This document shows positions 1 to 8,184 of a DNA stretch of 44,704 bases, one piece after another. The stretch spans positions 1-44,704 of the forward strand of contig NZ_JAHKPM010000041.1 in assembly GCF_018860525.1 (NCBI RefSeq), read 5' to 3'. Made by a program: the position numbers and the translations under genes. The notes beneath the pieces were generated by a model, which worked only from the letters and a program-made list of their open reading frames with translations, searched no databases and had not been told where the DNA came from. How positions within the stretch are numbered: position 1 is the stretch's first letter; each line of letters starts with the position of its first letter. The DNA is from Vibrio hepatarius (GTDB taxonomy: Bacteria > Pseudomonadota > Gammaproteobacteria > Enterobacterales > Vibrionaceae).

Positions 1-1
1 A

Positions 2-1492
2 ATTAACCCCACCAGTGGCGCCATCAGCTTAACCGCCGCGGGGGTCACAGCCTTTACCAATAATTTTGAGGCTCTTTCAAATATCCATAATATTGTAGTG
101 ACAGCAACAGAAGCTACTGGGTTTGGTGCTCAAAAATCTACAGATGTTAACGTTATGTTGTCAGAGGACAACGTTAATGAGTTACCCATTGCCGAAAGTT
201 TTAGTATTGATGCTGACAATTTAATAACAGTACCTGTTATTTTCGATTCAAATGACGTTGCTTTGGACCGTATTTCGGACGAAGATGATGACTTTAATAG
301 TGTTAAATTGAATGTGATGATCACATCGTTACCAACCAATGGCACTTTGCTTTACACAGAACAATCAGGTGATACTAGAGTGCTGACTGCGTCAGATCTT
401 CACACAATTGGTCAGTCAGTTGATAATGAAAAATTATTGAATCCAGATAACATCAGCTATATCCCCGGTGCTGGTCCTTCATTTGAAATAGGCTATAGTG
501 GTGATCCTGCTAATATTATGCTTAATAATGGTTTTTTCGGTTGGGGTGTTTATGTCAGTGATACAGAAAGACTGATAACTTTAGATAATGGTAATACTGT
601 TGGAGTGAGTATTACTGGTAATAATGGCAAGCCGCTGAAACAGTACACAGGTAACGGTGGACATGTTGGTTGGGGGATTGGTGATACAGATGGTTCAGGT
701 ATGAATAAACAAGAAACCCTGATCATTGATTTGTCAGGTAATCCTCTTGATGTTGTGACATTTGGTTTGGATGGGTTAGGCGGAGCATTTACGGCCAATA
801 GTAACGTTTATGTCGAAGTGACTTATACTTTTGTTGATAATACGACTCACGTTGAGCAATACCAAAAAGATCCAGGCCATACGGGCAACAGTCAAATTTT
901 GTATGATTTTACCTATTCATCACCAAACAACCCTATAGTGTCTATGGAGCTTACATCTACAGGTGGTAGTTGGGAGCTTAGGTATCTTTCAGGAAGCCAA
1001 CAAATAACAGAAGATGTAACTTTTGATTACATAGCAGTAGATTCTAATTCTTCAGTGAGTAGTGAAGCTACAGTAACTATTGATGTTAATGATTCTCCTC
1101 AATACGGAGTGATACCAGCTGTTAATGAGATAACTGCACAACTCGGGAATCAAATTTTGTTAGGTGATAGTAGTGATAATGTATTTAAGTGGCTAGACTC
1201 TACGTTAGATAGTGGTACTGACGTGATTAAAAACTTTGATCTTGGAACTGATTTGCTTGATTTTAGAGACATCTTAAATGATAACGATGTTGAAGTTGCA
1301 GACTTGATTAATAATATTGAACTTTCTGTTGATGAAAATGATGTAGTCTTAACAGTCAGTGATGACGGTACAGATCAAACTGTTATTCTAGAGGGGGTAA
1401 TATCTTCATTTGAAGCTGCAGGTTTGATTGTCAATGATACTATTGTGAATGAACTCAATACGCTTACTCAAATTTTGAAAGTTGACAGTTGA
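2..1492 (+). CDS. C-terminal part of a large type I-secreted adhesin (5' truncated by window edge)
   Basis: The reading frame is open from base 2, so this is the tail of a longer gene and its start lies outside the window. The visible 496 residues begin in a cadherin-like segment (NPTSGAISLTAAG). A region rich in Gly, Asn and Asp follows, then a sheet-rich domain (about bases 480-1000), then a VCBS/cadherin-like strand ending in EATVTIDVND. The last ~115 residues (LGDSSDNVFKWLDSTLDSGTD, then FDLGTDLLDF) look like the C-terminal target domain of RTX/LapA-like adhesins, known as the VC_A0849 type I secretion subclass. The protein is acidic with almost no Cys. By family it would leave the cell through a TolC-type type I exporter; no exporter gene is in the window. 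The exact adhesin family and any N-terminal retention module cannot be seen. Confidence 0.85.
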   Translation: MNPTSGAISLTAAGVTAFTNNFEALSNIHNIVVTATEATGFGAQKSTDVNVMLSEDNVNELPIAESFSIDADNLITVPVIFDSNDVALDRISDEDDDFNSVKLNVMITSLPTNGTLLYTEQSGDTRVLTASDLHTIGQSVDNEKLLNPDNISYIPGAGPSFEIGYSGDPANIMLNNGFFGWGVYVSDTERLITLDNGNTVGVSITGNNGKPLKQYTGNGGHVGWGIGDTDGSGMNKQETLIIDLSGNPLDVVTFGLDGLGGAFTANSNVYVEVTYTFVDNTTHVEQYQKDPGHTGNSQILYDFTYSSPNNPIVSMELTSTGGSWELRYLSGSQQITEDVTFDYIAVDSNSSVSSEATVTIDVNDSPQYGVIPAVNEITAQLGNQILLGDSSDNVFKWLDSTLDSGTDVIKNFDLGTDLLDFRDILNDNDVEVADLINNIELSVDENDVVLTVSDDGTDQTVILEGVISSFEAAGLIVNDTIVNELNTLTQILKVDS

Positions 1493-1569
1493 TTTAGCGT
1501 CTAGGGCTCTACACATTTACCATTTTTGAATAAAGCGCATAATTTTTTTGTTCGAATGTAACAAAAATC

Positions 1570-1599
1570 TTGCTTAGAGTTTTTAATATATGGTATTTT
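1570..1599 (+). promoter_or_regulatory. Candidate sigma-70 promoter of the norspermidine operon
   Basis: TTGCTT (1570-1575) and TATTTT (1594-1599) are separated by 18 bases. This would start transcription near 1606 and leave a leader of about 390 nt before the first start codon. Assigned by eye; other AT-rich hexamers nearby could serve. Confidence 0.35.
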
Positions 1600-1605
1600 C
1601 GCGCG

Positions 1606-1990
1606 CAATCTCGGATCTGTCTTAACTTTGATACACTGGGGGATACGCGTGGTAAATATTCAGGCTGAGTGTTTCTCACGTAGGGTAGGTATCGACAAGT
1701 TCTTTTGTCGATAGACGGGATACTATTGTCGCCAACGCGGCATGTTGATGGGAAACCCAACATTGAACACACATAAAAAACACGCACTAATCAGCTTTGT
1801 TCTTCCTCAATGCCCTGTATTACAAAACAGTAGCATTACTGAACCTTGATTGTCTCTCGATAAACTACAGCCCATCTAAACGATGGAATACATTCGCATT
1901 TTCGTCATTTGATGGATCTGATGCGAAGGGATCACTGTATCTGTTATTCCGCTCTATGATTATAGAGGATATACAGAATATCGAAGGAGC
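1606..1990 (+). ncRNA. Structured 5' leader of the norspermidine operon, candidate riboswitch / cis-regulatory RNA
   Basis: About 390 nt without a credible gene separate the adhesin from the first norspermidine gene, and the stretch is dense in pairings. CGCGTGG (1646-1652) can pair with CCAACGCG (1732-1739), enclosing a perfect 9-bp hairpin TATCGACAA/TTGTCGATA (1690-1698 with 1705-1713). ATGTT..GGG AAA CCC..AACAT forms 1742-1763. CCATC/GATGG pairs 1872-1876 with 1882-1886, and TTCGCAT/ATGCGAA pairs 1893-1899 with 1921-1927. Just before the ribosome site, CTGTAT (1935-1940) and ATACAG (1970-1975) enclose CTCTAT-GATT-ATAGAG. A multistem junction followed by a helix next to the Shine-Dalgarno sequence is riboswitch-like. 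I recall a comparative-genomics motif called DABA-DC-AT placed before diaminobutyrate decarboxylase/aminotransferase genes; this may be it, but I could not check. No clear U-tract terminator is seen, so control of translation is the simpler inference. Confidence 0.6.
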
Positions 1991-1995
1991 TAGTC

Positions 1996-4899
1996 ATGAG
2001 CACTGCCTTTGAAGTCGATAATTCGTTGAATGATAACAATATCGCAACCCCATTTTTGTCACAAATTCCAGCTGTTAACGGAGTCTACGATCTCACTCTA
2101 GATACTGTTTTACAGGAGCAAGAGGATCATGAATCTGCGGTACGTTCATATCCTCGCCGTCTGCCTATTGCAATTAGGCAAGCCTATGGCGCACTTGTTG
2201 AAGATACTCGAGGACAGATCTTCTTAGATTGTTTAGCGGGTGCTGGTACGCTTGCTCTTGGCTACAACCATCCAGAGATTAATCAAGCACTAAAACATCA
2301 GCTTGATTCAGGCCTTCCTTATCAGACTCTGGATATTACTACCCAAGTAAAGACACATTTTATCCAGTCAGTAAAACGCTTTCTTCCTCAAAAATTGGGA
2401 GAAAATTGTGTTATTCAGTTCTGTGGCCCTTCAGGTGCCGATGCTGTTGAAGCGGCGATTAAACTGGCTAAACAAACGACGGGAAGAAATACCATGTTTG
2501 CTTTCCGTGGTGCATATCATGGGATGACGAATGGTACTATGGGAATGATGGGCAATTTAGGTACCAAAGCTCGCCGAACAGGTTTGATGTCTGATGTCCA
2601 CTTTATGCCATTTCCATATGATTTGCGCTGCCCATTTGGCTTGGGAGGTGATGAGGGTGCGCGAGCTGGTATTCGTTATATTGAACGTTTATTGAGCGAT
2701 GATGAGGCTGGGATTATGAAGCCTGCAGCTATAATTGTCGAACCTGTTCAAGGTGAAGGTGGCGTTATTCCAGCTCCTGTATTCTGGCTACAAGAGCTTC
2801 GTCGAGTTTGTGACGAGCATAATATTCTATTGATTTTTGATGAAATCCAATGCGGAGTTGGTAAATCTGGTTACAATTTTGCTTTTGAAGAGGCAGAGAT
2901 AGTCCCTGATATTCTGTGTTTATCGAAAGCAATTGGTGGCGGTTTACCCATGTCTTTGCTTGTAATAAATAAAAAATATGATACTTGGCTGCCCGGTGAA
3001 CATACGGGGACTTTCCGTGGCAATCAATTAGCTATGGTATCAGGATCTAAAGCGCTTGAAATTATTGAACGAGATAACCTTGTTGAGCATGCCAATATTG
3101 CAGGTCAATATTTACGTTTAGGCTTGGAACATATCCAAAAGCGTGTTAGTTGTATTGCCGATGTACGCGGTAAAGGTTTAATGTTGGGTGTTGAAATTTG
3201 CAAACCCAATCAAGAGCGAAACAAATTTGGTGAACCCGCATCAGATGGAGATCTCACTTTAGCTATTCAGCGAGCTGCACTTGAAAGAGGGTTAATGGTT
3301 GAAAAAGGTGGACGCGATGGCTCAGTCATCCGCTTCCTGCCTCCATTAATCATTACTTTTGAACAGATTGACTTTGCTTTGCGTGTTCTTGAGGAAGCTA
3401 TTCTCGCATCTGGCGGTAAAAATCAGCATACGAAAGAGTTCAATCAAAGCTGGAAGAAATACTTTATTCAGACTGGTTCTGGCGAATTAGAGAATGACGA
3501 ATTTACTAAAGTCATGAATCATACTAATGCGACGATGAAAAAAGTGTTTGAGAAGGTTAGTGCGCCATATTCTGGTATCGATCCCCAGCGACTTGAGCAA
3601 GAGATCAACGCTGTTGATCTTAATAACCAACAATCAACTTTGATTGATGTAATTGGCCATACTGCTGAACTTGTTGCTAAGAATTCAATTTTTACTCAGC
3701 ACCCCAATTGTATTGCTCACCTTCATACTCCTCCATTAATGTCTTCAGTAGTGGCGGAAACGATCATTGCCTCATTGAATCAGTCTATGGACTCGTGGGA
3801 TCAGGCTTCAGCTGCAACTTATGTCGAACAGAAAGTGATTAGCTGGCTTTGTGATAAATATGAATTGGGTGAAGAGTCTGATGGTGTTTTCACCAGTGGT
3901 GGGACTCAGAGCAATCAAATGGGCTTAATGTTGGCTCGTGACTGGATTGCGGACAAAGTATCTGGCCATTCAGTTCGTCAACTTGGGCTTCCTGATTATG
4001 CAGACAAACTGAGAATTATTTGTTCGGATAAATCGCATTTTACCGTACATAAGTCAGCATCTTGGATGGGGCTTGGCGAGCAATCTATTTTGACCGTAGT
4101 AACAACTCCAGATGGCACCATGGATATCACCCAACTAGAAAAAGTAGTTTTAGAGGCAAAATCGGATGGCCTGATCCCATTTGCTATTGTGGGTACGGCG
4201 GGTACGACTGATCATGGTGCAATTGATGATTTGAATGCCATTGCAGATATAGCTGAAAATCACCAAATGTGGATGCATGTTGATGGTGCTTATGGAGGGG
4301 CTCTTATTTTAAGTAGTCACAAAGAGCGCTTATCAGGCATTGAACGAGCACATTCTGTAAGTGTTGATTTTCATAAACTATTCTATCAAACCATAAGCTG
4401 TGGTTCTTTATTGGTTAAAGATAAGGCTAATTTTAAGTACTTACTTCATCATGCTGACTACCTTAATCGAGAACACGACGACTTACCAAATTTGGTCGAC
4501 AAATCAATTGCAACGACTAAACGATTTGATGCGCTGAAAGTATTTATGACGATGCAAAATGTTGGCCCTGACACGCTAGGAGCTATGTATGACCATCTTC
4601 TAGAGCAAACTCAGATGGTTGCAGAGTTAATTAACCGAGAAGAAAACTTAGAACTTTTATCTAAGCCATTATTGTCGACCGTGTTATTTAGAGTCAGTAA
4701 TAAAAGCTCCGCAAATTTAAATGAGTTGAATAAAGTTGTACGACTAGAGGCTTTAACTCGTGGTGTCGCTGTATTGGGTGAAACTATTGTTGATGACAAA
4801 GTAGCACTCAAGTTTACGATTCTAAATCCGTGTTTAGTTATGTCCGACTTTGAATCTTTAATTTCAAAAATTAATAAACTAGCTAATGAACTAGTATAA
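1996..4899 (+). CDS. Fused L-2,4-diaminobutyrate aminotransferase / L-2,4-diaminobutyrate decarboxylase
   Basis: This 967-residue two-domain PLP enzyme makes 1,3-diaminopropane: the first domain transaminates aspartate semialdehyde to diaminobutyrate and the second decarboxylates it. Residues ~30-455 form a class III aminotransferase, with the PLP-binding Lys in LSKAIGGG (K311) and the DE-Q motif in LIFDEIQCGVGKSG. Residues ~490-965 form a group II PLP decarboxylase, with HVDGAYGG and the PLP Lys in SVDFHKLFYQ (K794). Many bacteria encode the two enzymes separately; the fusion is the form known from vibrios. GAAGGAGC at 1983-1990 is a strong ribosome site for the chosen ATG. The gene heads an operon with carboxynorspermidine dehydrogenase (18-bp gap) and nspC, and lies behind the structured leader. 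Function follows from family and operon context. Confidence 0.95.
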   Translation: MSTAFEVDNSLNDNNIATPFLSQIPAVNGVYDLTLDTVLQEQEDHESAVRSYPRRLPIAIRQAYGALVEDTRGQIFLDCLAGAGTLALGYNHPEINQALKHQLDSGLPYQTLDITTQVKTHFIQSVKRFLPQKLGENCVIQFCGPSGADAVEAAIKLAKQTTGRNTMFAFRGAYHGMTNGTMGMMGNLGTKARRTGLMSDVHFMPFPYDLRCPFGLGGDEGARAGIRYIERLLSDDEAGIMKPAAIIVEPVQGEGGVIPAPVFWLQELRRVCDEHNILLIFDEIQCGVGKSGYNFAFEEAEIVPDILCLSKAIGGGLPMSLLVINKKYDTWLPGEHTGTFRGNQLAMVSGSKALEIIERDNLVEHANIAGQYLRLGLEHIQKRVSCIADVRGKGLMLGVEICKPNQERNKFGEPASDGDLTLAIQRAALERGLMVEKGGRDGSVIRFLPPLIITFEQIDFALRVLEEAILASGGKNQHTKEFNQSWKKYFIQTGSGELENDEFTKVMNHTNATMKKVFEKVSAPYSGIDPQRLEQEINAVDLNNQQSTLIDVIGHTAELVAKNSIFTQHPNCIAHLHTPPLMSSVVAETIIASLNQSMDSWDQASAATYVEQKVISWLCDKYELGEESDGVFTSGGTQSNQMGLMLARDWIADKVSGHSVRQLGLPDYADKLRIICSDKSHFTVHKSASWMGLGEQSILTVVTTPDGTMDITQLEKVVLEAKSDGLIPFAIVGTAGTTDHGAIDDLNAIADIAENHQMWMHVDGAYGGALILSSHKERLSGIERAHSVSVDFHKLFYQTISCGSLLVKDKANFKYLLHHADYLNREHDDLPNLVDKSIATTKRFDALKVFMTMQNVGPDTLGAMYDHLLEQTQMVAELINREENLELLSKPLLSTVLFRVSNKSSANLNELNKVVRLEALTRGVAVLGETIVDDKVALKFTILNPCLVMSDFESLISKINKLANELV

Positions 4900-4917
4900 C
4901 TTAGGTAATAGAAAATT

Positions 4918-6162
4918 ATGGCAATTTTACAGATTGGTGCAGGTGGTGTTGGCTGGGTAATAGCACACAAAGCAGCGCAAAATAATAAGGTGTTGGGCGA
5001 TATTACGATTGCCTCACGAACGGTGAGTAAGTGTGAAAAAATCATTGCTTCAATTGATAAGAAAAATAACTTACAAGATCCAAATAAAAAACTTACAGCG
5101 CGTACAGTCAATGCAGACGACGTAGATGCTCTCGTTACTTTAATTCAAGAAGTCAATCCAGACTTGGTTATTAATGCTGGTCCTCCTTGGGTTAATATGA
5201 CGATTATGGAGGCTTGTTATCAAGCAAAGGTGTCTTACCTAGATACATCTGTTGCCGTAGATTTATGTTCTGAAGGGCAGCAAGTACCGCAAGCTTATGA
5301 TTGGCAGTGGGGTTACCGTGAGAAGTTTGTTGAGGCAGGAATCACTGGGATTTTGGGGGCAGGTTTTGACCCAGGTGTTGTTTCGGTGTTTGCAGCATAT
5401 GCAATGAAGCATTTGTTTGATGAGATCGATACGATTGATGTTATGGACGTAAATGCTGGCGATCATGGTAAAAAGTTTGCTACTAACTTCGATCCAGAAA
5501 CTAACATGCTGGAAATTCAAGGTGACTCTTTCTATTGGGAAAATGAACAGTGGAAGCAAGTTCCTTGTCACTCTCGAATGTTAGAGTTTGATTTCCCATT
5601 AGTTGGTAAGCATAAAGTTTACTCTATGGCTCATGATGAAGTGAGATCAATGCAAGAGTTCATACCCGCTAAGCGGATTGAGTTCTGGATGGGCTTTGGT
5701 GATCAATACCTTAATTATTTTAACTGTATGCGAGATATTGGGTTGCTAAGCCCTGAGCCACTGACCTTACATGATGGGACTAGTGTTCAGCCGTTACATG
5801 TTCTAAAAGCACTGCTACCAGATCCGACATCTCTTGCTCCTGGATATATAGGCAAGACGTGTATCGGGACTTGGGTACAAGGTAATAAGGATGGTAAAGA
5901 ACGTAGCGTGTTCATCTACAACAATGCTGACCATCAAGTGGCGTATGAGGATGTAGAACATCAGGCCATCTCTTATACGACAGGTGTGCCTGCTATTACA
6001 GCCGCATTACAGTTTTTTAGTGGAAAATGGGCGGACAAAGGTGTATTCAATATGGAGCAACTTGATCCGGATCCATTTTTGGAAACCATGCCTGAAATTG
6101 GCCTTGATTGGCATGTTCAGGAATTGGACGTTGGGCAACCAGATATTCAAATTTTGAAATAA
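4918..6162 (+). CDS. Carboxynorspermidine (carboxyspermidine) dehydrogenase
   Basis: This 414-residue member of the saccharopine dehydrogenase-like family opens with the Rossmann nucleotide-binding motif GAGGVG (residues 7-12). It carries the conserved INAGPPWVN and GILGAGFDPGV segments seen in this polyamine branch. In vibrios the enzyme condenses aspartate semialdehyde with 1,3-diaminopropane (or putrescine) and reduces the Schiff base with NADPH to carboxynorspermidine (or carboxyspermidine). Its substrate diaminopropane is the product of the upstream fused enzyme and its product is the substrate of the downstream NspC. It lies 18 bp after the previous gene with an AGGT ribosome site, so co-transcription is expected. 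Confidence 0.93.
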   Translation: MAILQIGAGGVGWVIAHKAAQNNKVLGDITIASRTVSKCEKIIASIDKKNNLQDPNKKLTARTVNADDVDALVTLIQEVNPDLVINAGPPWVNMTIMEACYQAKVSYLDTSVAVDLCSEGQQVPQAYDWQWGYREKFVEAGITGILGAGFDPGVVSVFAAYAMKHLFDEIDTIDVMDVNAGDHGKKFATNFDPETNMLEIQGDSFYWENEQWKQVPCHSRMLEFDFPLVGKHKVYSMAHDEVRSMQEFIPAKRIEFWMGFGDQYLNYFNCMRDIGLLSPEPLTLHDGTSVQPLHVLKALLPDPTSLAPGYIGKTCIGTWVQGNKDGKERSVFIYNNADHQVAYEDVEHQAISYTTGVPAITAALQFFSGKWADKGVFNMEQLDPDPFLETMPEIGLDWHVQELDVGQPDIQILK

Positions 6163-6185
6163 TTCTAAGTCCAATTATTTACCCC

Positions 6186-6218
6186 AAAGCCGGTACTGAG
6201 TTATCGGCTTTATTCGAT
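6186..6218 (+). promoter_or_regulatory. Intercistronic hairpin between the dehydrogenase gene and nspC
   Basis: AAAGCCG (6186-6192) and CGGCTTT (6205-6211) form a 7-bp stem with a 12-nt loop in the 72-bp gap before nspC, followed by the partly T-rich ATTCGATTTTA. It resembles a weak terminator or an mRNA-processing hairpin that could lower nspC expression relative to the first two genes. Confidence 0.45.
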
Positions 6219-6234
6219 TTTATGGTAATTAGAA

Positions 6235-7368
6235 ATGCAAAAAAGTGAATTAAAAACACCTTATTTTATGATCAATGAAGCCAAATTGATTGAGAATTTA
6301 GAACAGGCGAAGAAACTAAAAGAGATATCAGGCGCTAAATTGGTATTGGCTCTTAAATGTTTTTCAACTTGGGGGGTTTTTAATATCATTAAACCTTACT
6401 TGGATGGTACTACCAGCTCAGGTCCGTATGAAGTCAAACTTGGATATGAAACGTTTGGTGGAGAAACTCATGCTTACAGTGTGGGTTACAGCGAAGACGA
6501 TGTTCGCGAGGTGGCAGACATTTGTGATAAGCTGATTTTTAATTCGCATAGTCAGTTAGCAGCTTATCATCATATTGTTGAAAGTAAGGCGTCAATTGGT
6601 CTTCGAATCAATCCAGGTGTTAGTTATGCAGGTCAGGACTTGGCAAACCCAGCAAGGCAGTTTTCTCGTTTAGGTGTGCAGTCGGATCATATAAATCCAG
6701 AAGCATTTAAAAGTATAGATGGTGTAATGTTCCACATGAATTGTGAGAACAAGGACGTGGATGCTTTCGTTGATTTGTTAGACTCAGTCTCTGAAACGTT
6801 TGGCCAATATCTAGATAAGCTATCTTGGGTTAGTTTAGGAGGTGGGGTATTCTTTACATGGCCGGGTTATGATATTGAAAAGTTAGGTTTGGCTCTTAAA
6901 GCTTTTGCACAAAGGCATGACATACAGGTTTATTTAGAGCCAGGCGAGGCGATAATTACCAATACAACTGATTTAGTCGTGACTGTGGTTGATGTTGTTG
7001 AGAATGGTATGAAAACGGCTATCGTTGACTCAGCAACAGAAGCACACCGCTTAGATACCCTGATTTATAATGAACCTGCATCTGTGCGAGAAGCTTCAAA
7101 GAGTGGTATTTATGAATATGTGATTGGGTCATGCTCGTGTCTTGCAGGCGATCAGTTTTGTATTGCCAATTTTGATCAGCCACTTAACGTTGGCCAGCGG
7201 TTACACATTGTAGATAGTGCTGGATACACCATGGTAAAGCTTAACTGGTTTAATGGCTTGAGAATGCCCACCGTGTATTGTGAGCGTTCAAATGGCCAGC
7301 TCCAAAAACTTAATGAGTTTGATTACTCAGACTTTAAGCGCTCTCTATCACAATGGAGTGTAAAATAA
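6235..7368 (+). CDS. nspC: Carboxynorspermidine decarboxylase
   Basis: This 377-residue fold-III (alanine racemase-like barrel) PLP decarboxylase catalyses the last step of norspermidine synthesis. The PLP-binding Lys is in [10 protein letters not shown] near residue 43. GSCSCLAGD near residues 298-306 carries the Cys that completes the second active site of the dimer. The segment [15 protein letters not shown] is the glycine-rich phosphate-binding loop. Length matches the family. In Vibrio cholerae NspC supplies norspermidine, which influences biofilm formation through the NspS/MbaA pathway. Third gene of the operon; a hairpin in the preceding gap may separate its expression from the first two genes. 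The ribosome site upstream of the ATG is weak. Confidence 0.95.
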   Translation: MQKSELKTPYFMINEAKLIENLEQAKKLKEISGAKLVLALKCFSTWGVFNIIKPYLDGTTSSGPYEVKLGYETFGGETHAYSVGYSEDDVREVADICDKLIFNSHSQLAAYHHIVESKASIGLRINPGVSYAGQDLANPARQFSRLGVQSDHINPEAFKSIDGVMFHMNCENKDVDAFVDLLDSVSETFGQYLDKLSWVSLGGGVFFTWPGYDIEKLGLALKAFAQRHDIQVYLEPGEAIITNTTDLVVTVVDVVENGMKTAIVDSATEAHRLDTLIYNEPASVREASKSGIYEYVIGSCSCLAGDQFCIANFDQPLNVGQRLHIVDSAGYTMVKLNWFNGLRMPTVYCERSNGQLQKLNEFDYSDFKRSLSQWSVK

Positions 7369-7382
7369 AGCTTAAGTATAAT

Positions 7383-7404
7383 GGGTAGCAGTATAGAGCT
7401 ACCC
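7383..7404. terminator. Hairpin between convergent nspC and ACT-domain gene
   Basis: GGGTAGC (7383-7389) and GCTACCC (7398-7404) form a 7-bp GC-rich stem with an 8-nt loop in the 39 bp between the two stop codons. There is no long T-tract on either side, so it is a weak or Rho-assisted terminator shared by both strands. Confidence 0.5.
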
Positions 7405-7407
7405 TAG

Positions 7408-7920
7408 TTATGACTCAACAATGACACGAATTTCGACACTAAGGGCTTCCAAATCTTTTACCACATCATCGATGATAATATTTTTAGGAATGCGAATAGC
7501 CATAGTAGAGGTGAACAAGCTTGAACTTATTCCACCGCCATCTGCAATAAAAACCCGCTGACAATCCATATCCAATATATTGATACCTTGTTGATCAAGC
7601 GTATGACTAATTTCGTTGACGATACCAGGTCGGTCGGTAGAGTCTAAACGTAGTTTATAGGTGGTTTCAATATTGTGGTCGTGGTTTTTAGATTCACTAA
7701 ACTTAACAAGCAGGTCCTTGTTACTACAAAAAGCATTTTTAACTAACTCTTCGTTTTCCTGTGGTAATTCTACTTTTATTACAGCAGCAACTTGATTTTC
7801 AATAAAGTTCACTTTACTTACAAGCCACTTTCCGCCCTGTTCATGGGTAATACTAGCGAGCTGCCTGATTATTGCAGGTGTTGCCTTCCCTGAAAAACTG
7901 ACGATAAAGATACTGTTCAT
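7408..7920 (-). CDS. ACT-domain protein related to glycine cleavage repressor GcvR
   Basis: This 170-residue protein contains two tandem ACT-type regulatory domains: residues ~1-75 (MNSIFIVSFSGKATPAIIRQL) and ~88-168 (LRLDSTDRPGIVNEISHTL, then GINILDMD). The arrangement and length match the GcvR family, in which an ACT protein without its own DNA-binding domain modulates GcvA. No gcv genes are nearby, so its target cannot be read from context, and it could be one of several GcvR-like paralogues. It is convergent with nspC. An FNR-like palindrome (7989-8002) lies about 70 bp upstream of its start and could serve this gene or the divergent one. Confidence 0.75.
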   Translation of the reverse strand: MNSIFIVSFSGKATPAIIRQLASITHEQGGKWLVSKVNFIENQVAAVIKVELPQENEELVKNAFCSNKDLLVKFSESKNHDHNIETTYKLRLDSTDRPGIVNEISHTLDQQGINILDMDCQRVFIADGGGISSSLFTSTMAIRIPKNIIIDDVVKDLEALSVEIRVIVES

Positions 7921-7988
7921 AAAACCACCTGAGTAAAAACCTATCTCATCTATATAGTGTGATTGTAGAATTCGCTCGCAAGTGGGGG

Positions 7989-8002
7989 TTGATTTAGGTC
8001 AA
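7989..8002. promoter_or_regulatory. FNR-like palindrome
   Basis: TTGATTTAGGTCAA matches the FNR consensus TTGAT-N4-ATCAA at nine of ten defined positions. It lies between divergent genes, about 70 bp from the ACT-domain gene start and about 183 bp from the GDSL gene start. Found by eye; a single match in AT-rich DNA is only suggestive. Confidence 0.4.
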
Positions 8003-8132
8003 TATTTGAAGTCGAATTTATCTTATTTGACAAAAACGCCGTCTAATAAAGATATATATCACACCACTTAACTAGATAAATGATTGATCTGATTTTGGTA
8101 AGAATTTTCATGATTTTTCTGGTGATATTTAC

Positions 8133-8171
8133 ATTGGAATTGGCAATGTGAATTAATTGTTAAATTCCAAT
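8133..8171. repeat. Perfect 9-bp inverted repeat in front of the GDSL gene
   Basis: ATTGGAATT (8133-8141) and AATTCCAAT (8163-8171) are perfect inverse copies separated by 21 bases. The right arm ends two bases before the AAGGATG ribosome site. It could be an operator or, in the mRNA, a stem that influences ribosome access. Confidence 0.55.
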
Positions 8172-8184
8172 TAAGGATGATGAT

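Noticed and set aside
1606..1990. c-di-GMP (GEMM-I) riboswitch before the norspermidine or adhesin genes
   Set aside because: The conserved GEMM core elements such as ACGCAAAGCC are absent here and in 43000-43467.
1797..2012. 71-codon frame overlapping the norspermidine leader and start
   Set aside because: It starts with TTG, has no ribosome site, and lies over strong RNA stems; more likely a by-product of the leader.
4611..5111. 166-codon minus-strand frame across the junction of the first two norspermidine genes
   Set aside because: It lies antisense to two well-supported enzymes.
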